DNA of 34,267 nucleotides from SAR86 cluster bacterium (GTDB taxonomy: Bacteria; Pseudomonadota; Gammaproteobacteria; Magnimaribacterales; D2472). The stretch spans positions 1-34,267 of the forward strand of contig QOPE01000005.1 of the NCBI GenBank assembly GCA_003331565.1, written 5' to 3'. Of the stretch, positions 8,821 to 20,397 are shown in pieces. The translations under genes and the position numbers were made by a program. The notes beneath the pieces were generated by a model. It was given only the letters and a program-made list of their open reading frames with translations. It ran no database searches and was not told the DNA's origin. Every line of letters begins with the position of its first letter. Within the stretch, counting starts at the first letter, position 1.

Positions 8821-10029
8821 ATGAAGAAAGTTGTCGTTACTGGTATGGGTATTCTTTCAGCCATTGGTAATGGCATAGATAAGGTAAAAGATAGTCTCTT
8901 AAATGGAGTTTCGGGTATCAAGTTCAATCAGGAATATTCTGATTTAGGAATGAGAAGTCATGTGTCTGGATCTGTAAATATTGATCTTGCCGAACTAATT
9001 GATAGAAAACTGATGAGATTTATGTCTAAAGCTGCAGCTTTTGGTTATCTTTCTGCAAAAGAAGCCCTAACTCATTCTGGCATAAATCTGGAAGAACTTA
9101 ATCCTACTAGGGTTGGAATTGTGGCTGGATCTGGGGGTGCATCACCAGAAGCTCAAATTATTGCTTCGGATGTTGCAAGAGATAAGAGTCCAAAAAGAAT
9201 TGGTCCATATGCAGTTACGAAAACCATGGGAAGTACTGTCTCCGCGTGCATGGGAACTGCATTAAAAACTCAAGGAGTTAATTATTCAATTTCATCGGCA
9301 TGCTCTACAAGTGCGCATTGTATTGGACATGCTGCAGAGCTTATAAGTATGGATAAACAGGATGTAATTATCGCTGGTGGAGCTGAAGATGATCATTGGA
9401 CCTCCTCTTCATTATTTGATGCAATGGGAGCGCTTTCGTCAAAATATAATGATTCTCCTGAAATTGCATCTAGGCCCTTTGATAAAAATAGAGATGGATT
9501 TGTAATCGCTGGAGGATCCGGCATGCTGATTCTAGAAAGCGAAGATCATGCTAAGCAAAGAGGAGCTAATATAATCGCAGAGCTATCAGGCTACTCTGCA
9601 AATTCCGATGGTTTTGATATGGTGGCTCCCTCAGGTGAAGGTGCCGAAAGGTGTATGTCAGATGCAATTAAAACTCTTTCTAGTGCTCCTGATTATATTA
9701 ATGCTCATGGAACCAGTACGCCTGTTGGCGATATTGCTGAGTTGGATGCCATTAAATCTGTATTTGGAAGCGAGCAAATAAAGATTTCATCAACCAAATC
9801 TATGACCGGTCACTCATTAGGTGCTACTGGCGCACAAGAGGCGATTTACTCACTAATTATGATGAATGACAATTTTATTGCACCTTCAATTAATATTAAT
9901 GAATTGGTAGATGAAGCATCTGGATTAAATGTTGTGACTGAAACAACAAATCAAACTCTGAATACTGTAATGACTAATTCATTTGGTTTTGGAGGAACGA
10001 ATGCTTGCTTGGTGTTCAGTAAGTATTAA
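8821..10029 (+). CDS. fabB: 3-oxoacyl-ACP synthase I FabB
   Basis: Cys-His-His sites: SSACSTSAHCIGHA, NAHGTSTPVGD, STKSMTGHSLGATGAQE. Confidence 0.96.
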   Translation: MKKVVVTGMGILSAIGNGIDKVKDSLLNGVSGIKFNQEYSDLGMRSHVSGSVNIDLAELIDRKLMRFMSKAAAFGYLSAKEALTHSGINLEELNPTRVGIVAGSGGASPEAQIIASDVARDKSPKRIGPYAVTKTMGSTVSACMGTALKTQGVNYSISSACSTSAHCIGHAAELISMDKQDVIIAGGAEDDHWTSSSLFDAMGALSSKYNDSPEIASRPFDKNRDGFVIAGGSGMLILESEDHAKQRGANIIAELSGYSANSDGFDMVAPSGEGAERCMSDAIKTLSSAPDYINAHGTSTPVGDIAELDAIKSVFGSEQIKISSTKSMTGHSLGATGAQEAIYSLIMMNDNFIAPSININELVDEASGLNVVTETTNQTLNTVMTNSFGFGGTNACLVFSKY

Positions 10030-10030
10030 T

Positions 10031-10885
10031 CTAATTTTCTATCTGTTTTTCAAAATCATTTGGCAAGTCTTTTGAGACTTTATTTGGAAACTCTGCATCT
10101 CTTTTTTCAAGAAATGACTTCACTCCTTCCTTGGCATCACCGGACTTCCCTCTTGAGCTTATGAACTGACTTTCGAGCTCATGTGATCTTTCTGGCCCAT
10201 CATCCCCCAACGAACTCCAGAAAAGCCTTCTCGCTAAAGCTACAGAAACAGGAGCAGAACCCTGTGTAAGATTCTTACAAAACTCTATTGATTGATCTAG
10301 CATTTCTTCATGCTCAAAAATATGACTAACAAGACCAATGTCACTAGCTTCTTGAGCATCGATGATTCTGCCGGAGTAGCACAACTCAAGTGCCTTGGAA
10401 ATTCCTACAATTTTAGGAAGAAACCATGAACTGCTTGCATCGTTCACTATGCCCCTGTTTAAAAAGACAAATCCAAACCTTGCCTTTGTCGATGCAAGTC
10501 GAATATCTGCGGCCAGCTGCATTGTTGCTCCAACACCCACTGATGCTCCATTGCATGCAGTAACTATTGGTTTTAAAGATCTAAACATTCGCAAGGTAAG
10601 TATGCCGCCAGCATCCTTGTTGTAGTCTTCTGGATGAGAATCTTGAGTATCAAATTTATCTACAAAAGTATCTTCGCCACTTGAAAGGTCTGCCCCAGCG
10701 CAAAAGGCTCTGCCAGCTCCTGTTATTAATGCTGCCTTTACTTGATCATCAGCATCAACCTGATCGAACGCACTGCAAAGCTCATGCATCATTCTTAAAG
10801 TAAATGCATTAAGCTTTTCTGACCGGTTAAGGGTAATGAGGGCAATATTTTCTACCCTCTCATATGAAATATGTTTAAAATCCAA
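10031..10885 (-). CDS. Crotonase (enoyl-CoA hydratase/isomerase) superfamily protein
   Basis: ITLNRSEKLNAFTLRM, GAGRAFCAGADLSS, ACNGASVGVGATMQLAADIRLAST. Confidence 0.92.
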   Translation of the reverse strand: MDFKHISYERVENIALITLNRSEKLNAFTLRMMHELCSAFDQVDADDQVKAALITGAGRAFCAGADLSSGEDTFVDKFDTQDSHPEDYNKDAGGILTLRMFRSLKPIVTACNGASVGVGATMQLAADIRLASTKARFGFVFLNRGIVNDASSSWFLPKIVGISKALELCYSGRIIDAQEASDIGLVSHIFEHEEMLDQSIEFCKNLTQGSAPVSVALARRLFWSSLGDDGPERSHELESQFISSRGKSGDAKEGVKSFLEKRDAEFPNKVSKDLPNDFEKQIEN

Positions 10886-10888
10886 AAT

Positions 10889-11326
10889 TTAGAATGGTAT
10901 GTCTTCTTCTGAGAATGAGCCTTCTTGTGAAGCAGGAGCTTCATTTTGGACTAGAGAGCTCTCATCGAATGAACTCGAGTTATTCGACCCTCTAGAATCC
11001 AACATTTGCATATTGTTTCCAATTATTTTTGTTGCTGAGCGTTTATTTCCGTTCTCATCTTCCCATTTATCAGTCTGAAGCTTGCCCTCAACAAATACCT
11101 TGGAGCCTTTATCTAAATATTGTTCTGCTACCTCAGCAATGCGTCCAAAAAAAGTTACGTTATGCCACTCTGTCTTTTCTACCATATCTCCTGTAGTTTT
11201 ATCTTTCCATGATTCAGAAGTAGCAATTGAAAATGATGCGATTGGTTTTGAATCTTTGGTATATCTAATTTCAGGTTTTTGACCTAAATTTCCAACTAAA
11301 ATAACTTTATTTACTCCTCTACTCAT
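10889..11326 (-). CDS. ssb: Single-stranded DNA-binding protein
   Basis: [23 protein letters not shown]...[31 protein letters not shown]-terminal EEDIPF tip. Confidence 0.98.
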   Translation of the reverse strand: MSRGVNKVILVGNLGQKPEIRYTKDSKPIASFSIATSESWKDKTTGDMVEKTEWHNVTFFGRIAEVAEQYLDKGSKVFVEGKLQTDKWEDENGNKRSATKIIGNNMQMLDSRGSNNSSSFDESSLVQNEAPASQEGSFSEEDIPF

Positions 11327-11392
11327 AATTACCTCGTATAATTTAACAGTTTAACTCGAAATAAAATTCTCTGAGTAAGAATCTTTAATTAA

Positions 11393-14206
11393 ATGACAAA
11401 AATTTCTGTAAAAGGTGCACGAACACATAACCTAAAAAATATTTCGGTTGATATTCCTAGAGAAAAGTTGGTGGTCATCACTGGCCTGTCTGGTTCAGGT
11501 AAATCTTCTTTAGCATTTGATACAATCTATGCTGAAGGTCAAAGACGTTATGTAGAATCGCTGTCTGCTTATGCAAGACAGTTTCTATCAATGATGGAAA
11601 AGCCTGATGTTGATCAGATTGATGGTCTATCGCCCGCTATATCAATAGAACAAAAGTCTACCTCACATAACCCCAGGTCAACTGTTGGCACCGTTACTGA
11701 AATCTATGATTATCTTCGTTTACTTTTCGCAAGGATTGGTACTCCTATTTGTCCAGACCACAATGAAATACTGGCATCTAAATCAATTACTGAGATGTGT
11801 AACGAAATATTGACCAATAATATTAGTAAAAAAGTCATGGTCCTTGCCCCGGTAATCAGAGGCAAAAAAGGTGAGCACTTAGGCGTTTATGAAGATCTTA
11901 AAAAAGAGGGATTTGTAAGAGCAAAAATAAATGATTTAGTTTTACCACTAGAAGAATTTCCGAGCCTCAACAAAAATCAAAAACATAACATAAGTGCTGT
12001 TGTTGATAGATTGATACTTAAAGATGAAGAGGATCTTAGATTGAGACTAGCTGAATCTCTAGAGACAGCATTAAATCTCTCAGAAGGAATTGTTGAGATA
12101 GAATTTATTGATGAGAATAAAATTGTTTCATTCTCGTCTAATTTTGCATGCTCAAAATGCGGGTATTCGGTTCCGGAATTAGAACCTAGAATGTTTTCAT
12201 TTAACAATCCTTTTGGGGCTTGTGAAAAATGTGATGGATTGGGAGTTATTCAATACTTTGATGAAAAGAAAATAATTAATGATGAGGAGCTATCAATTAA
12301 TGGTGGAGCCATAAAAGGATGGAATAAAAGGAATAGGTTCTACTATCATCAGCTTAAGTGTTTAAGTCAGTTTTATGGATTTAGTTTGAATGATCCTTGG
12401 TGTGAGCTAAGCGAGGAAATTAAAGATATTATTCTTCACGGATCAAAGGAGAAAATAGATTTCTCAAAGCGCTTTAGAAGCGGTAGCAAAATAGTTAGAA
12501 AGCATAGATTTGAAGGAGTGCTTCCAAATACTGAAAGAAGATTTAGAGAAACTGACTCAGACTACCAAAAGAATGAGCTTGCAAAGTTACTTAGTGACAG
12601 TCATTGCAATTCTTGTAATGGATCAAGACTAAAGAAAGAGTCTCGTAATGTATTTGTAAATAAAAAATCAATTAGTGAAATTACAACTTATAAAATTTCG
12701 GATGCCTTAGACTTTATTAGCAAAACCAAACTTTCTGGTGCCCAACTTAAAATTGCTGAAAAAATCCTGAAAGAAATTAATGATCGACTTTCTTTTCTAT
12801 TGGATGTTGGTTTAAATTACTTAACACTTGATAGGAGTGCCGAATCATTATCTGGAGGAGAATCACAGAGAATAAGACTTGCCAGCCAAATAGGTTCGGG
12901 TCTTGTGGGTGTTACATATGTGCTTGATGAGCCTTCAATTGGGCTTCATCAGAGAGATAACGCTCGATTGATTAAAACGCTACAAAACTTAAAGTATCTT
13001 GGTAATACAGTGCTTGTTGTTGAGCATGATGAGGAGGCTATCAGAGCTGCTGATCATGTAATTGATATTGGTCCAGGTGCTGGCATTCATGGTGGAACAG
13101 TTTGTGCTGAAGGCTCAGTAGATGAGATTGAAAAGAATAAAAAGTCTCTTACTGGTCAATTTCTCAGTGGGAAAAGAAAGATTTCTTTTACGGCTTCAAA
13201 TAAAAAGCCCTCTTCCTTTATTACTATAAAAAATGCGCATGAAAATAATTTGAAAAATATTGATGTAGATATTCCAATAGGTATTTTTACTTGTATTACT
13301 GGAGTTTCAGGATCGGGTAAATCATCTTTAATAAATCAAACTCTGATGCCGATGTCGAGCTTCATTTTAAATAAATCAAAGCTAAGAAAAGAAATTAAAT
13401 GTGATGGGATAGAAGGGCTAGAGCATTTAGATAAAGTAATAGCAATTGATCAGGCTCCAATTGGAAGAACTCCCAGATCAAACCCTGCAACCTATACGGG
13501 CTTATTTTCTTACATACGAGATTTGTTCTCACAATCTGAAGAGGCGAGATCAAGGGGCTATAAACCAGGTAGATTTAGCTTCAATGTGAAAGGTGGAAGG
13601 TGCGAGACTTGTCAGGGAGATGGAATGATCAAAGTTGAAATGCATTTCCTAGCTGATGTATACGTTACATGCGATACCTGCAATAACCAAAGATATAATG
13701 ATCAGACGCTTGAGGTTAAATATAAAGGCAAAAATATAGCTGAAGTACTCAATATGACCGTTGAGGAAGCACTAAAATTCTTTGATGCAATTCCACCCAT
13801 AAAGAAGAAACTTCAGACCCTCGCTGATGTTGGACTCACTTACATTACACTGGGTCAATCAGCAACCACGCTTTCTGGAGGCGAGGCACAAAGGATAAAA
13901 CTTGCAAAAGAATTATCAAAAAGAAGTACTGGAAAAACTCTTTTCATACTTGATGAACCAACTACTGGGCTCCATTTCCAAGATATTGATCTTTTGCTTC
14001 AAGTGCTTAAAAGATTATCTGATCAAGGGAACACAGTTTTAGTTATTGAACATAACCTTGATGTTGTTAAAAACTGTGACTGGATAATTGATATGGGGCC
14101 TGAAGGTGGAAGCGAGGGTGGAGAAGTTATTGCACAGGGTACACCTAAGAAGATAACCAGTGTAAAAAAATCCTATACTGGAAGTTTTTTAAAGAAAATG
14201 ATTTAA
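11393..14206 (+). CDS. uvrA: Excinuclease ABC subunit A
   Basis: [35 protein letters not shown], two ABC domains, Zn-finger CxxC motifs; divergent from ssb. Confidence 0.98.
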   Translation: MTKISVKGARTHNLKNISVDIPREKLVVITGLSGSGKSSLAFDTIYAEGQRRYVESLSAYARQFLSMMEKPDVDQIDGLSPAISIEQKSTSHNPRSTVGTVTEIYDYLRLLFARIGTPICPDHNEILASKSITEMCNEILTNNISKKVMVLAPVIRGKKGEHLGVYEDLKKEGFVRAKINDLVLPLEEFPSLNKNQKHNISAVVDRLILKDEEDLRLRLAESLETALNLSEGIVEIEFIDENKIVSFSSNFACSKCGYSVPELEPRMFSFNNPFGACEKCDGLGVIQYFDEKKIINDEELSINGGAIKGWNKRNRFYYHQLKCLSQFYGFSLNDPWCELSEEIKDIILHGSKEKIDFSKRFRSGSKIVRKHRFEGVLPNTERRFRETDSDYQKNELAKLLSDSHCNSCNGSRLKKESRNVFVNKKSISEITTYKISDALDFISKTKLSGAQLKIAEKILKEINDRLSFLLDVGLNYLTLDRSAESLSGGESQRIRLASQIGSGLVGVTYVLDEPSIGLHQRDNARLIKTLQNLKYLGNTVLVVEHDEEAIRAADHVIDIGPGAGIHGGTVCAEGSVDEIEKNKKSLTGQFLSGKRKISFTASNKKPSSFITIKNAHENNLKNIDVDIPIGIFTCITGVSGSGKSSLINQTLMPMSSFILNKSKLRKEIKCDGIEGLEHLDKVIAIDQAPIGRTPRSNPATYTGLFSYIRDLFSQSEEARSRGYKPGRFSFNVKGGRCETCQGDGMIKVEMHFLADVYVTCDTCNNQRYNDQTLEVKYKGKNIAEVLNMTVEEALKFFDAIPPIKKKLQTLADVGLTYITLGQSATTLSGGEAQRIKLAKELSKRSTGKTLFILDEPTTGLHFQDIDLLLQVLKRLSDQGNTVLVIEHNLDVVKNCDWIIDMGPEGGSEGGEVIAQGTPKKITSVKKSYTGSFLKKMI

Positions 14207-14616
14207 GCAGCAGAGTCTTCTTTTAGCTCAGGAGTATCATCTATTGGATCTTCAGTTCCTGCTCTATCGACCCATTCTACATAGGCCATATCAGCCTTAT
14301 CACCCGGTCTAAAGCCTGCCTTGATAATGCGCAAGTAACCACCAGGCCTATCTTTTGATTTAACAGATATTTCTGTAAAAAGCTTTGCTACAGCCTCATC
14401 ATCACGAAGTTTTGAAAAAACATGTCTACGGTTGGCAACAGTGTCTTCTTTAGCCATGGTAATTAATGGCTCAAGATGTCGCCGAAGCTCTTTTGCTTTT
14501 GGTAGCGTGGTTTTTATAAGCTCTTGTTTTATAAAAGCTATAGAAAGGTTCTTGAAGAGAGCCTTTCTATGTGATGAGTTTCTGTTTAACTTTCTACCTG
14601 ATTTTCTATGTCTCAT
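14203..14616 (-). CDS. rplQ: 50S ribosomal protein L17
   Basis: [24 protein letters not shown]; start moved to ATG at 14616 from the ORF-track 14640. Confidence 0.97.
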   Translation of the reverse strand: MRHRKSGRKLNRNSSHRKALFKNLSIAFIKQELIKTTLPKAKELRRHLEPLITMAKEDTVANRRHVFSKLRDDEAVAKLFTEISVKSKDRPGGYLRIIKAGFRPGDKADMAYVEWVDRAGTEDPIDDTPELKEDSAA

Positions 14617-14621
14617 TTGAG

Positions 14622-15587
14622 TTACCCCATAGGTGGCCAATTATCAATTGTTGTGCCAAGTGCAAATCCTTTTGATGCAAGAACATCTTTAATTTCATTA
14701 AGAGATTTTTTTCCAAGGTTAGGAGTCTTAAGTAAGTCGAATTCACTTCTTTGTATTAAGTCTCCAATCAAGAAAATACTCTCAGCTTTTAAACAGTTTG
14801 TTGATCTAACGGTTAATTCAAGCTCTTCGATTGATCTCATAAGCAGTGGATCAAAGTCATTTTGCTCTTTTTTAGCCTCTTGTTCTGCAATTGCATCAAG
14901 ATTCACAAAAGCAGCCAATTGTTGCTGCATGATTGTAGCTGAGTGTTCAATTGCTTCTTTAGGATTTAAAGTGCCATCGGTTTCAAGCTCAACAATCAAC
15001 TTATCTAAGTCAGTTCTCTTCTCAAAACGAGCATTTTCTACTGAATAAGCAACTCTTTTTACAGGACTAAAGGAGGCATCAACTTTAAGTGCTCCAACCT
15101 GAGTCTCTTCCTCTCCTCGCAGATCAGCTGGCTCATACCCTCTGCCAGTTTTAACTGTCGCTGTAAGTGTAAGGTTAACCTTATCCACTAAAGATGCCAC
15201 ATGATGATCTGGGTTAACCAGTTCAACATTACCCGGCACCTCAAAGGATGATGCTGTTACCTCAGAGGGACCAGCCATATCAAGCTTAATTTCAGCAGAA
15301 GTTCCTTCTAGTAAATTAACTGGCATATCTTTTAGATTTAAAAGAATATCAATAACATCCTCTCTGATACCTTCAATTGTTGAGTATTCATGTGAGATAC
15401 CTTCAATCTTTACATCTGTGATGGCTGCGCCAGGCATAGAAGACAGCAATATTCTTCTTAAGGCATTCCCAAGTGTATGACCAAAACCTCTTTCTAGAGG
15501 CTCAAGTGTTATCTTTGAAGTAGTTTCATTGATGTCCTCAACCTGAATTTCGGTTGGCACTAATAAATCAATAACTGATGTTTGCAT
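14622..15587 (-). CDS. rpoA: RNA polymerase alpha subunit
   Basis: [15 protein letters not shown]...[28 protein letters not shown]...[16 protein letters not shown]; start ATG at 15587. Confidence 0.98.
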   Translation of the reverse strand: MQTSVIDLLVPTEIQVEDINETTSKITLEPLERGFGHTLGNALRRILLSSMPGAAITDVKIEGISHEYSTIEGIREDVIDILLNLKDMPVNLLEGTSAEIKLDMAGPSEVTASSFEVPGNVELVNPDHHVASLVDKVNLTLTATVKTGRGYEPADLRGEEETQVGALKVDASFSPVKRVAYSVENARFEKRTDLDKLIVELETDGTLNPKEAIEHSATIMQQQLAAFVNLDAIAEQEAKKEQNDFDPLLMRSIEELELTVRSTNCLKAESIFLIGDLIQRSEFDLLKTPNLGKKSLNEIKDVLASKGFALGTTIDNWPPMG

Positions 15588-15600
15588 AATTTTTTTCCTC

Positions 15601-16221
15601 TTATTTTGAGTAAAGCTCAACGATGAGATTTTCGTTAATTTCAGCACTTAAATCTGTTCTATCTGGTACAGATTTAAATACCCCCTTAAAAGCATTGTTA
15701 TCTACATCAAGCCATTCGCACACTTCTCTTTGGGCGCTTAACTCTAATGAAGACTTAATTCGAGTTTGAGATCTTGATTTTTCCCTTACCTCAATTGTGT
15801 CATCTGGCTGAACTTGATATGAAGGTATGTTGACTGTCCTACCATTTACATGAAAAGCTTTATGGCTAACCAATTGTCTTGCTTCAGCACGAGTAGACGC
15901 GAAGCCCATTCTATAAACAACATTATCAAGCCGTTGTTCTAAATAAGATAATAAGTTCTCACCAGTGTTGCCCTTGGCTTTAGCAGCCTTTTTATAATAA
16001 TTCCTAAATTGTTTTTCAAGAACTCCATACATTCTTCTAACTTTCTGTTTTTCTCTAAGCTGTAACCCGTAGTCAGATAACCTTCCTCTTCTGAGACCAT
16101 GAACTCCAGGTGCAGTTTCCATGTTGCACTTAGATTCAATAGCTCTGACGCCACTTTTAAGCATTAAATCAGTCCCTTCCCTCCTGGAAAGTCTGAGTGA
16201 TGGACCTCGATATCTAGCCAT
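15601..16221 (-). CDS. rpsD: 30S ribosomal protein S4
   Basis: [19 protein letters not shown]...[26 protein letters not shown]. Confidence 0.98.
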   Translation of the reverse strand: MARYRGPSLRLSRREGTDLMLKSGVRAIESKCNMETAPGVHGLRRGRLSDYGLQLREKQKVRRMYGVLEKQFRNYYKKAAKAKGNTGENLLSYLEQRLDNVVYRMGFASTRAEARQLVSHKAFHVNGRTVNIPSYQVQPDDTIEVREKSRSQTRIKSSLELSAQREVCEWLDVDNNAFKGVFKSVPDRTDLSAEINENLIVELYSK

Positions 16222-16230
16222 AATTACTCC

Positions 16231-16608
16231 TTAAACTCTTCTCTTCTTGGGTGGTCTGCATCCATTATGAGGCAGTGGAGTTACATCTGTAATACTCCTT
16301 ATTTTTAATCCGCAGGCATTTAGAGACCTAATTGCAGACTCTCTGCCCGACCCAGGACCACGCACTTTAACATCTAAACTCATCATTCCAAACTCTTTTG
16401 CAGCATTTCCAGCCTTCTCAGCAGCAATCTGAGCTGCGAATGGGGTACTTTTTCTTGAACCCCTGAAACCCGATCCACCTGAAGTAGCCCAACAAACAGC
16501 GTTGCCTTGCTTATCAGTTATGGTAATAATCGTGTTGTTAAATGAAGAGTGGATATGAGCTATCCCCTCAGATATAACTTTCTTTGCTTTTTTCCCTTTT
16601 ACAGCCAT
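16231..16608 (-). CDS. rpsK: 30S ribosomal protein S11
   Basis: [45 protein letters not shown]. Confidence 0.98.
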   Translation of the reverse strand: MAVKGKKAKKVISEGIAHIHSSFNNTIITITDKQGNAVCWATSGGSGFRGSRKSTPFAAQIAAEKAGNAAKEFGMMSLDVKVRGPGSGRESAIRSLNACGLKIRSITDVTPLPHNGCRPPKKRRV

Positions 16609-16611
16609 TAA

Positions 16612-16968
16612 TTAAGCCCTCATTGGTTTTTTTGGCCCTTTTCGGGTCCTTGCATTAGTTTTGGTTCTTTGACCTCTTGTTGGCAATTTTCTTCTATGGC
16701 GAATGCCTCTGTACGTTCCGAGGTCCATTAACCTCTTAATGTTGGTACTAACTTCTCTTCTTAAATCGCCTTCAACCGTATAGTTGGCGACCTCGGTTCG
16801 AATTTTTTCAACATCCTCTTCAGTGATGTCTGATATTTTTTTTGTATACTCAATTCCAGCTTTACCACAAATATCTTGAGCTGTTTTTCTACCAACACCA
16901 TAGATATGAGTTAAGGCTATCTCTAAATGCTTATTTTCTGGAACATTTACACCTGCTATCCTTGCCAT
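16612..16968 (-). CDS. rpsM: 30S ribosomal protein S13
   Basis: [26 protein letters not shown]...[29 protein letters not shown]. Confidence 0.98.
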   Translation of the reverse strand: MARIAGVNVPENKHLEIALTHIYGVGRKTAQDICGKAGIEYTKKISDITEEDVEKIRTEVANYTVEGDLRREVSTNIKRLMDLGTYRGIRHRRKLPTRGQRTKTNARTRKGPKKPMRA

Positions 16969-16971
16969 AAA

Positions 16972-17088
16972 TTATCCTTGTTTTTGTTTGTGCTTAGGTT
17001 CTGTTTTGCAAATAACATACAGAACTCCTTTTCTTCTAACTAATTTGCAGTCCCTGCAAATCTTTTTAACCGATGCTCTTACTTTCAT
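16972..17088 (-). CDS. rpmJ: 50S ribosomal protein L36
   Basis: Absent from the ORF track (too short); reverse-strand translation [38 protein letters not shown], a Zn-binding (CxxC...C...H) L36, between secY and rpsM. Confidence 0.96.
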   Translation of the reverse strand: MKVRASVKKICRDCKLVRRKGVLYVICKTEPKHKQKQG

Positions 17089-17090
17089 AA

Positions 17091-18383
17091 TTATCTTCTA
17101 TAGTTTTTAAGGTTTGCCTTCTTAAGTAAGGATGAATATTGAGAGGACATCATATGAGATTGAACTTGTGACATGAAATCCATTAGCACAACCACAATAA
17201 TTAGAACCGATGTTCCTCCAAGATAAAAAGATACTCCTGCAAAGTTGATAAGTGCTAAAGGCAATAAACATATTAATGTTAAATAAATGCTTCCAAATAC
17301 AGTTAGTCTTGCTAATACATTATCTATGTATCCAGCAGTTTGTTCGCCTGGCCTAATACCTGGAATATATGCACCTGATCTTTTTAAATTGTCAGATACC
17401 TCCCTAGTATTGAAAGTTAATGCGAGCCAAATAAAACAAAATGAAATTATCAATGCAGCGAAAGTAAGAACATATAGAGGCTGCCCAGGATTTAATGCCA
17501 ATGAAATTGATTGTAAGAATCCAAAGTTTTCACCTTGACCAAACCAAGTTGATAATGAGGCTGGGAATAGCAGAAAAGTACTAGCAAAGATTGCAGGTAT
17601 TCCCCCCGCCATGTTTACCTTGAAAGGAAGGTGACTGGCTTGAGCTTGCATCAGCTTTCTGCCCTGCTGTCTTTGAGCATAATTTACAGTAATTCGTCTT
17701 TGACCTCTTTCAATAAAGACGACAACAGCAATAACAACCATAGCTAAAACACCAATGCTTAAAAGCATGAGTATATTCAAATCACCTTGACGGGCTTGCT
17801 CAAGAGCTTGACCTATTGCGCTAGGTATTCCTGTAAGAATACTTGTAGCAATGATAATTGAGATTCCATTACCAATTCCCCTTTCCGATATTTGCTCGCC
17901 TAACCACATTAAGAAAATCGTTCCAGCAACTACACTAAAAACAGCTGATACAAAAAAAGCTGTACCAGGATTGTAAGCTAGCCCACCAGAGCTAAGTGTT
18001 ACTGCTAAGGCTGAAGCTTGAATAAATGCTAACAGCACTGTTCCATATCGTGTGTATTGAGTGATTGCATTTCTACCAGCCTGACCATCTTTTTTGAGCT
18101 CAATTAAATAAGGAATAGAGTTTGAAAAAAGCTGCATGATAATTGCAGCTGAAATGTAGGGAACAACGTTTAAGGCAAAGATGCTCATCCTTTCAAGAGC
18201 ACCTCCTGAAAATAAATTAAACAACTCTAAAATGGTTCCCTGATTTTGATCAAATAAAGATGAAAGCCTTTGAGGGTCGATGCCTGGTATAGGAATGTGA
18301 GTACCAATTCGATAGACAATTATACCGATCAGGACGAATCTAAGCCTTTTCCATAAATCGCTCATGTTATTTGAATCAGCCAC
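17091..18383 (-). CDS. secY: Preprotein translocase subunit SecY
   Basis: [26 protein letters not shown]...SISIIIATS-like TM regions...[20 protein letters not shown]. Confidence 0.98.
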   Translation of the reverse strand: MADSNNMSDLWKRLRFVLIGIIVYRIGTHIPIPGIDPQRLSSLFDQNQGTILELFNLFSGGALERMSIFALNVVPYISAAIIMQLFSNSIPYLIELKKDGQAGRNAITQYTRYGTVLLAFIQASALAVTLSSGGLAYNPGTAFFVSAVFSVVAGTIFLMWLGEQISERGIGNGISIIIATSILTGIPSAIGQALEQARQGDLNILMLLSIGVLAMVVIAVVVFIERGQRRITVNYAQRQQGRKLMQAQASHLPFKVNMAGGIPAIFASTFLLFPASLSTWFGQGENFGFLQSISLALNPGQPLYVLTFAALIISFCFIWLALTFNTREVSDNLKRSGAYIPGIRPGEQTAGYIDNVLARLTVFGSIYLTLICLLPLALINFAGVSFYLGGTSVLIIVVVLMDFMSQVQSHMMSSQYSSLLKKANLKNYRR

Positions 18384-18385
18384 GT

Positions 18386-18811
18386 CTAACTTACCTTACC
18401 TCCAGCTTTTTCAACAGATTCAAGTGCTCCTTTAGTCAATGAAACGCCCGAAAAGTTTATTGCTTTGTCTAAATCATGCTTCCCAAAAACTTTTACTTTC
18501 GTCACGGACTTTGAAATAAGCTTATTTTCTTTTAATGTCTCCAAAGAAACTTCTGATAAATCCTTCAGATCTCTAAGATTCAATTGTTTTAAGCTATTAT
18601 TTACCCGTGAGGAGAAACCAAACTTAGGTACTCTTTGTTGAAGTGGCATTTGGCCACCCTCAAAGCCACGAGCAATCGAACCACCTGATCTTGATTTTTG
18701 GCCCTTGTGACCTCTACCAGCAGTTTTCCCTTGGCCAGATCCAATACCTCTGCCAACTCTTTTTCTGTTCTGCGTAGTGCCTTTTGAGCTTAAAGTATTT
18801 AATTTAACCAT
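18386..18811 (-). CDS. rplO: 50S ribosomal protein L15
   Basis: [44 protein letters not shown]; start ATG 18811 overlaps the rpmD end. Confidence 0.97.
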   Translation of the reverse strand: MVKLNTLSSKGTTQNRKRVGRGIGSGQGKTAGRGHKGQKSRSGGSIARGFEGGQMPLQQRVPKFGFSSRVNNSLKQLNLRDLKDLSEVSLETLKENKLISKSVTKVKVFGKHDLDKAINFSGVSLTKGALESVEKAGGKVS

Positions 18812-19004
18812 TTTTAACCTCAGGTGAAATTTCCACAACCATATCTCTAATTTTATTTATCATGCCCCTTACGCTTGGAGTATCCTCTACCTCTATTACC
18901 TGATTGAGTTTTCTAAATCCCAAACCTTTGATGCATTGCTTGTGAGATTTAATTCTCCCAATTCCACTCTTAATGAGCTTGATAGTTATCTTCTTCTCAG
19001 CCAC
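18804..19004 (-). CDS. rpmD: 50S ribosomal protein L30
   Basis: ITIKLIKSGIGRIKSHKQCIKGLGFRKLNQVIEVEDTPSVRGMINKI. Confidence 0.97.
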   Translation of the reverse strand: MAEKKITIKLIKSGIGRIKSHKQCIKGLGFRKLNQVIEVEDTPSVRGMINKIRDMVVEISPEVKNG

Positions 19005-19504
19005 TAGATTTCCTCCACGGTCTTGCCTCTCCTGGAGGCTACTGATTCAGGGGATTCCATTGACTTAAGTGCATTTACTGTTGCCCTAACCACATTAACC
19101 GGATTAGTCGATCCATAACATTTTGCAAGAACATTTTGAACTCCAACTAATTCTAGAACGGCCCTCATCGCGCCACCAGCAATAATACCTGTACCTTCTG
19201 AGGCAGGCTGCATATAAACTTTTGCTGAACCATGCTTGGCTTTAATCGGATACCATAAAGTAGTTCCATTTAGGCTTACATCCACCATATTTCTTCTTGC
19301 GTTCTCCATGGCTTTTTGAATTGCTATAGGCACTTCTTTAGCTTTACCTCTTCCAAAGCCAACTTTTCCTTTTCCATCGCCAACTACCGTTAATGCAGTA
19401 AAACCAAATATTCTTCCACCTTTTACAACTTTTGCGACTCTATTTACTTGTACGAGCTTTTCTTCAAGTACGTCTTGTTGTTGGACAGCTAAGTTTTGAT
19501 CCAT
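19004..19504 (-). CDS. rpsE: 30S ribosomal protein S5
   Basis: [47 protein letters not shown]; start ATG 19504. Confidence 0.97.
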   Translation of the reverse strand: MDQNLAVQQQDVLEEKLVQVNRVAKVVKGGRIFGFTALTVVGDGKGKVGFGRGKAKEVPIAIQKAMENARRNMVDVSLNGTTLWYPIKAKHGSAKVYMQPASEGTGIIAGGAMRAVLELVGVQNVLAKCYGSTNPVNVVRATVNALKSMESPESVASRRGKTVEEI

Positions 19505-19505
19505 A

Positions 19506-19850
19506 TTAAAACTCCAAGCCAGCTTCTCTGGCTGATTCTGCAATTGCTTTGATTTTGCCGTGATATAAATATCCCGACCTATCAAAAACAACACTTTTGA
19601 TGCCAGCCTCAAGTGCACGCTCGGCAACTAATTTGCCTACAACTTTTGCTGTTTCAACATTTGATTTATCTAATTTATTATCTTTTTCATTAGTTGAAGC
19701 CGTTACAAGAACTTTACTTCCTCTTGGCTCAACAATTTGTGCGTAAAGATTACTATTGGATTTGTAAACAGATAGCCTGGGCTTTTCCTGACCTGCTACT
19801 TTAATCCTTGTTTTAGCTGCTCTTCTAAGTCTTGATACTACTTTTGACAT
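19506..19850 (-). CDS. rplR: 50S ribosomal protein L18
   Basis: [34 protein letters not shown]...[26 protein letters not shown]. Confidence 0.97.
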   Translation of the reverse strand: MSKVVSRLRRAAKTRIKVAGQEKPRLSVYKSNSNLYAQIVEPRGSKVLVTASTNEKDNKLDKSNVETAKVVGKLVAERALEAGIKSVVFDRSGYLYHGKIKAIAESAREAGLEF

Positions 19851-19852
19851 GT

Positions 19853-20395
19853 TTATGCTCCTGCAGCCTTTTTAGCTTCTTTGCGTTTTATTCTTTCATC
19901 TGCATATTTAACTCCTTTACCCTTGTAAGGCTCAGGTGGTCTAAATGCTCTAATTTCTGAAGCAACTTGTCCTAAGATTTGCTTGTTATGACTGCTTAGG
20001 ACAATCTCTGTGTTAGATGGTGTCTCCGCACTTACTGCGTCAGGAAGATCGTATTTAACTGGATGTGAAAATCCTAAGGTAAGATCAATGGATTTACCAC
20101 TTACCTTAGCCCTGTAACCAACACCAACAAGCTCTAGCTTCTTTTGAAAACCCTTAGTAACCCCAATAATCATGTTGTTTACTATTGAGCGAGTTGTGCC
20201 AGCAAGCGCAGTGGAGCTAGTCGATTCTTCATCATATTTAACCAAGAGCTTTGAATCACTTTGTTCAATAGATACAGTTTCTGGAAAAGAAAATTTATCT
20301 TTACCTTTAGGACCTGAGACTTCAATTTTAGAATCCAGCAAAGATACTTCTGCACCTTGAAGGATTGAAATTGGACTTTTTGCAACTCTAGACAT
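19853..20395 (-). CDS. rplF: 50S ribosomal protein L6
   Basis: [11 protein letters not shown]...[27 protein letters not shown]-type C-terminus; start ATG 20395. Confidence 0.97.
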   Translation of the reverse strand: [180 protein letters not shown]

Positions 20396-20397
20396 GA

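Noticed and set aside
14608-15048. Plus-strand 146-aa ORF antisense to rpoA
   Set aside because: Fully inside rpoA on the other strand; Ser-rich shadow translation with no recognisable family.
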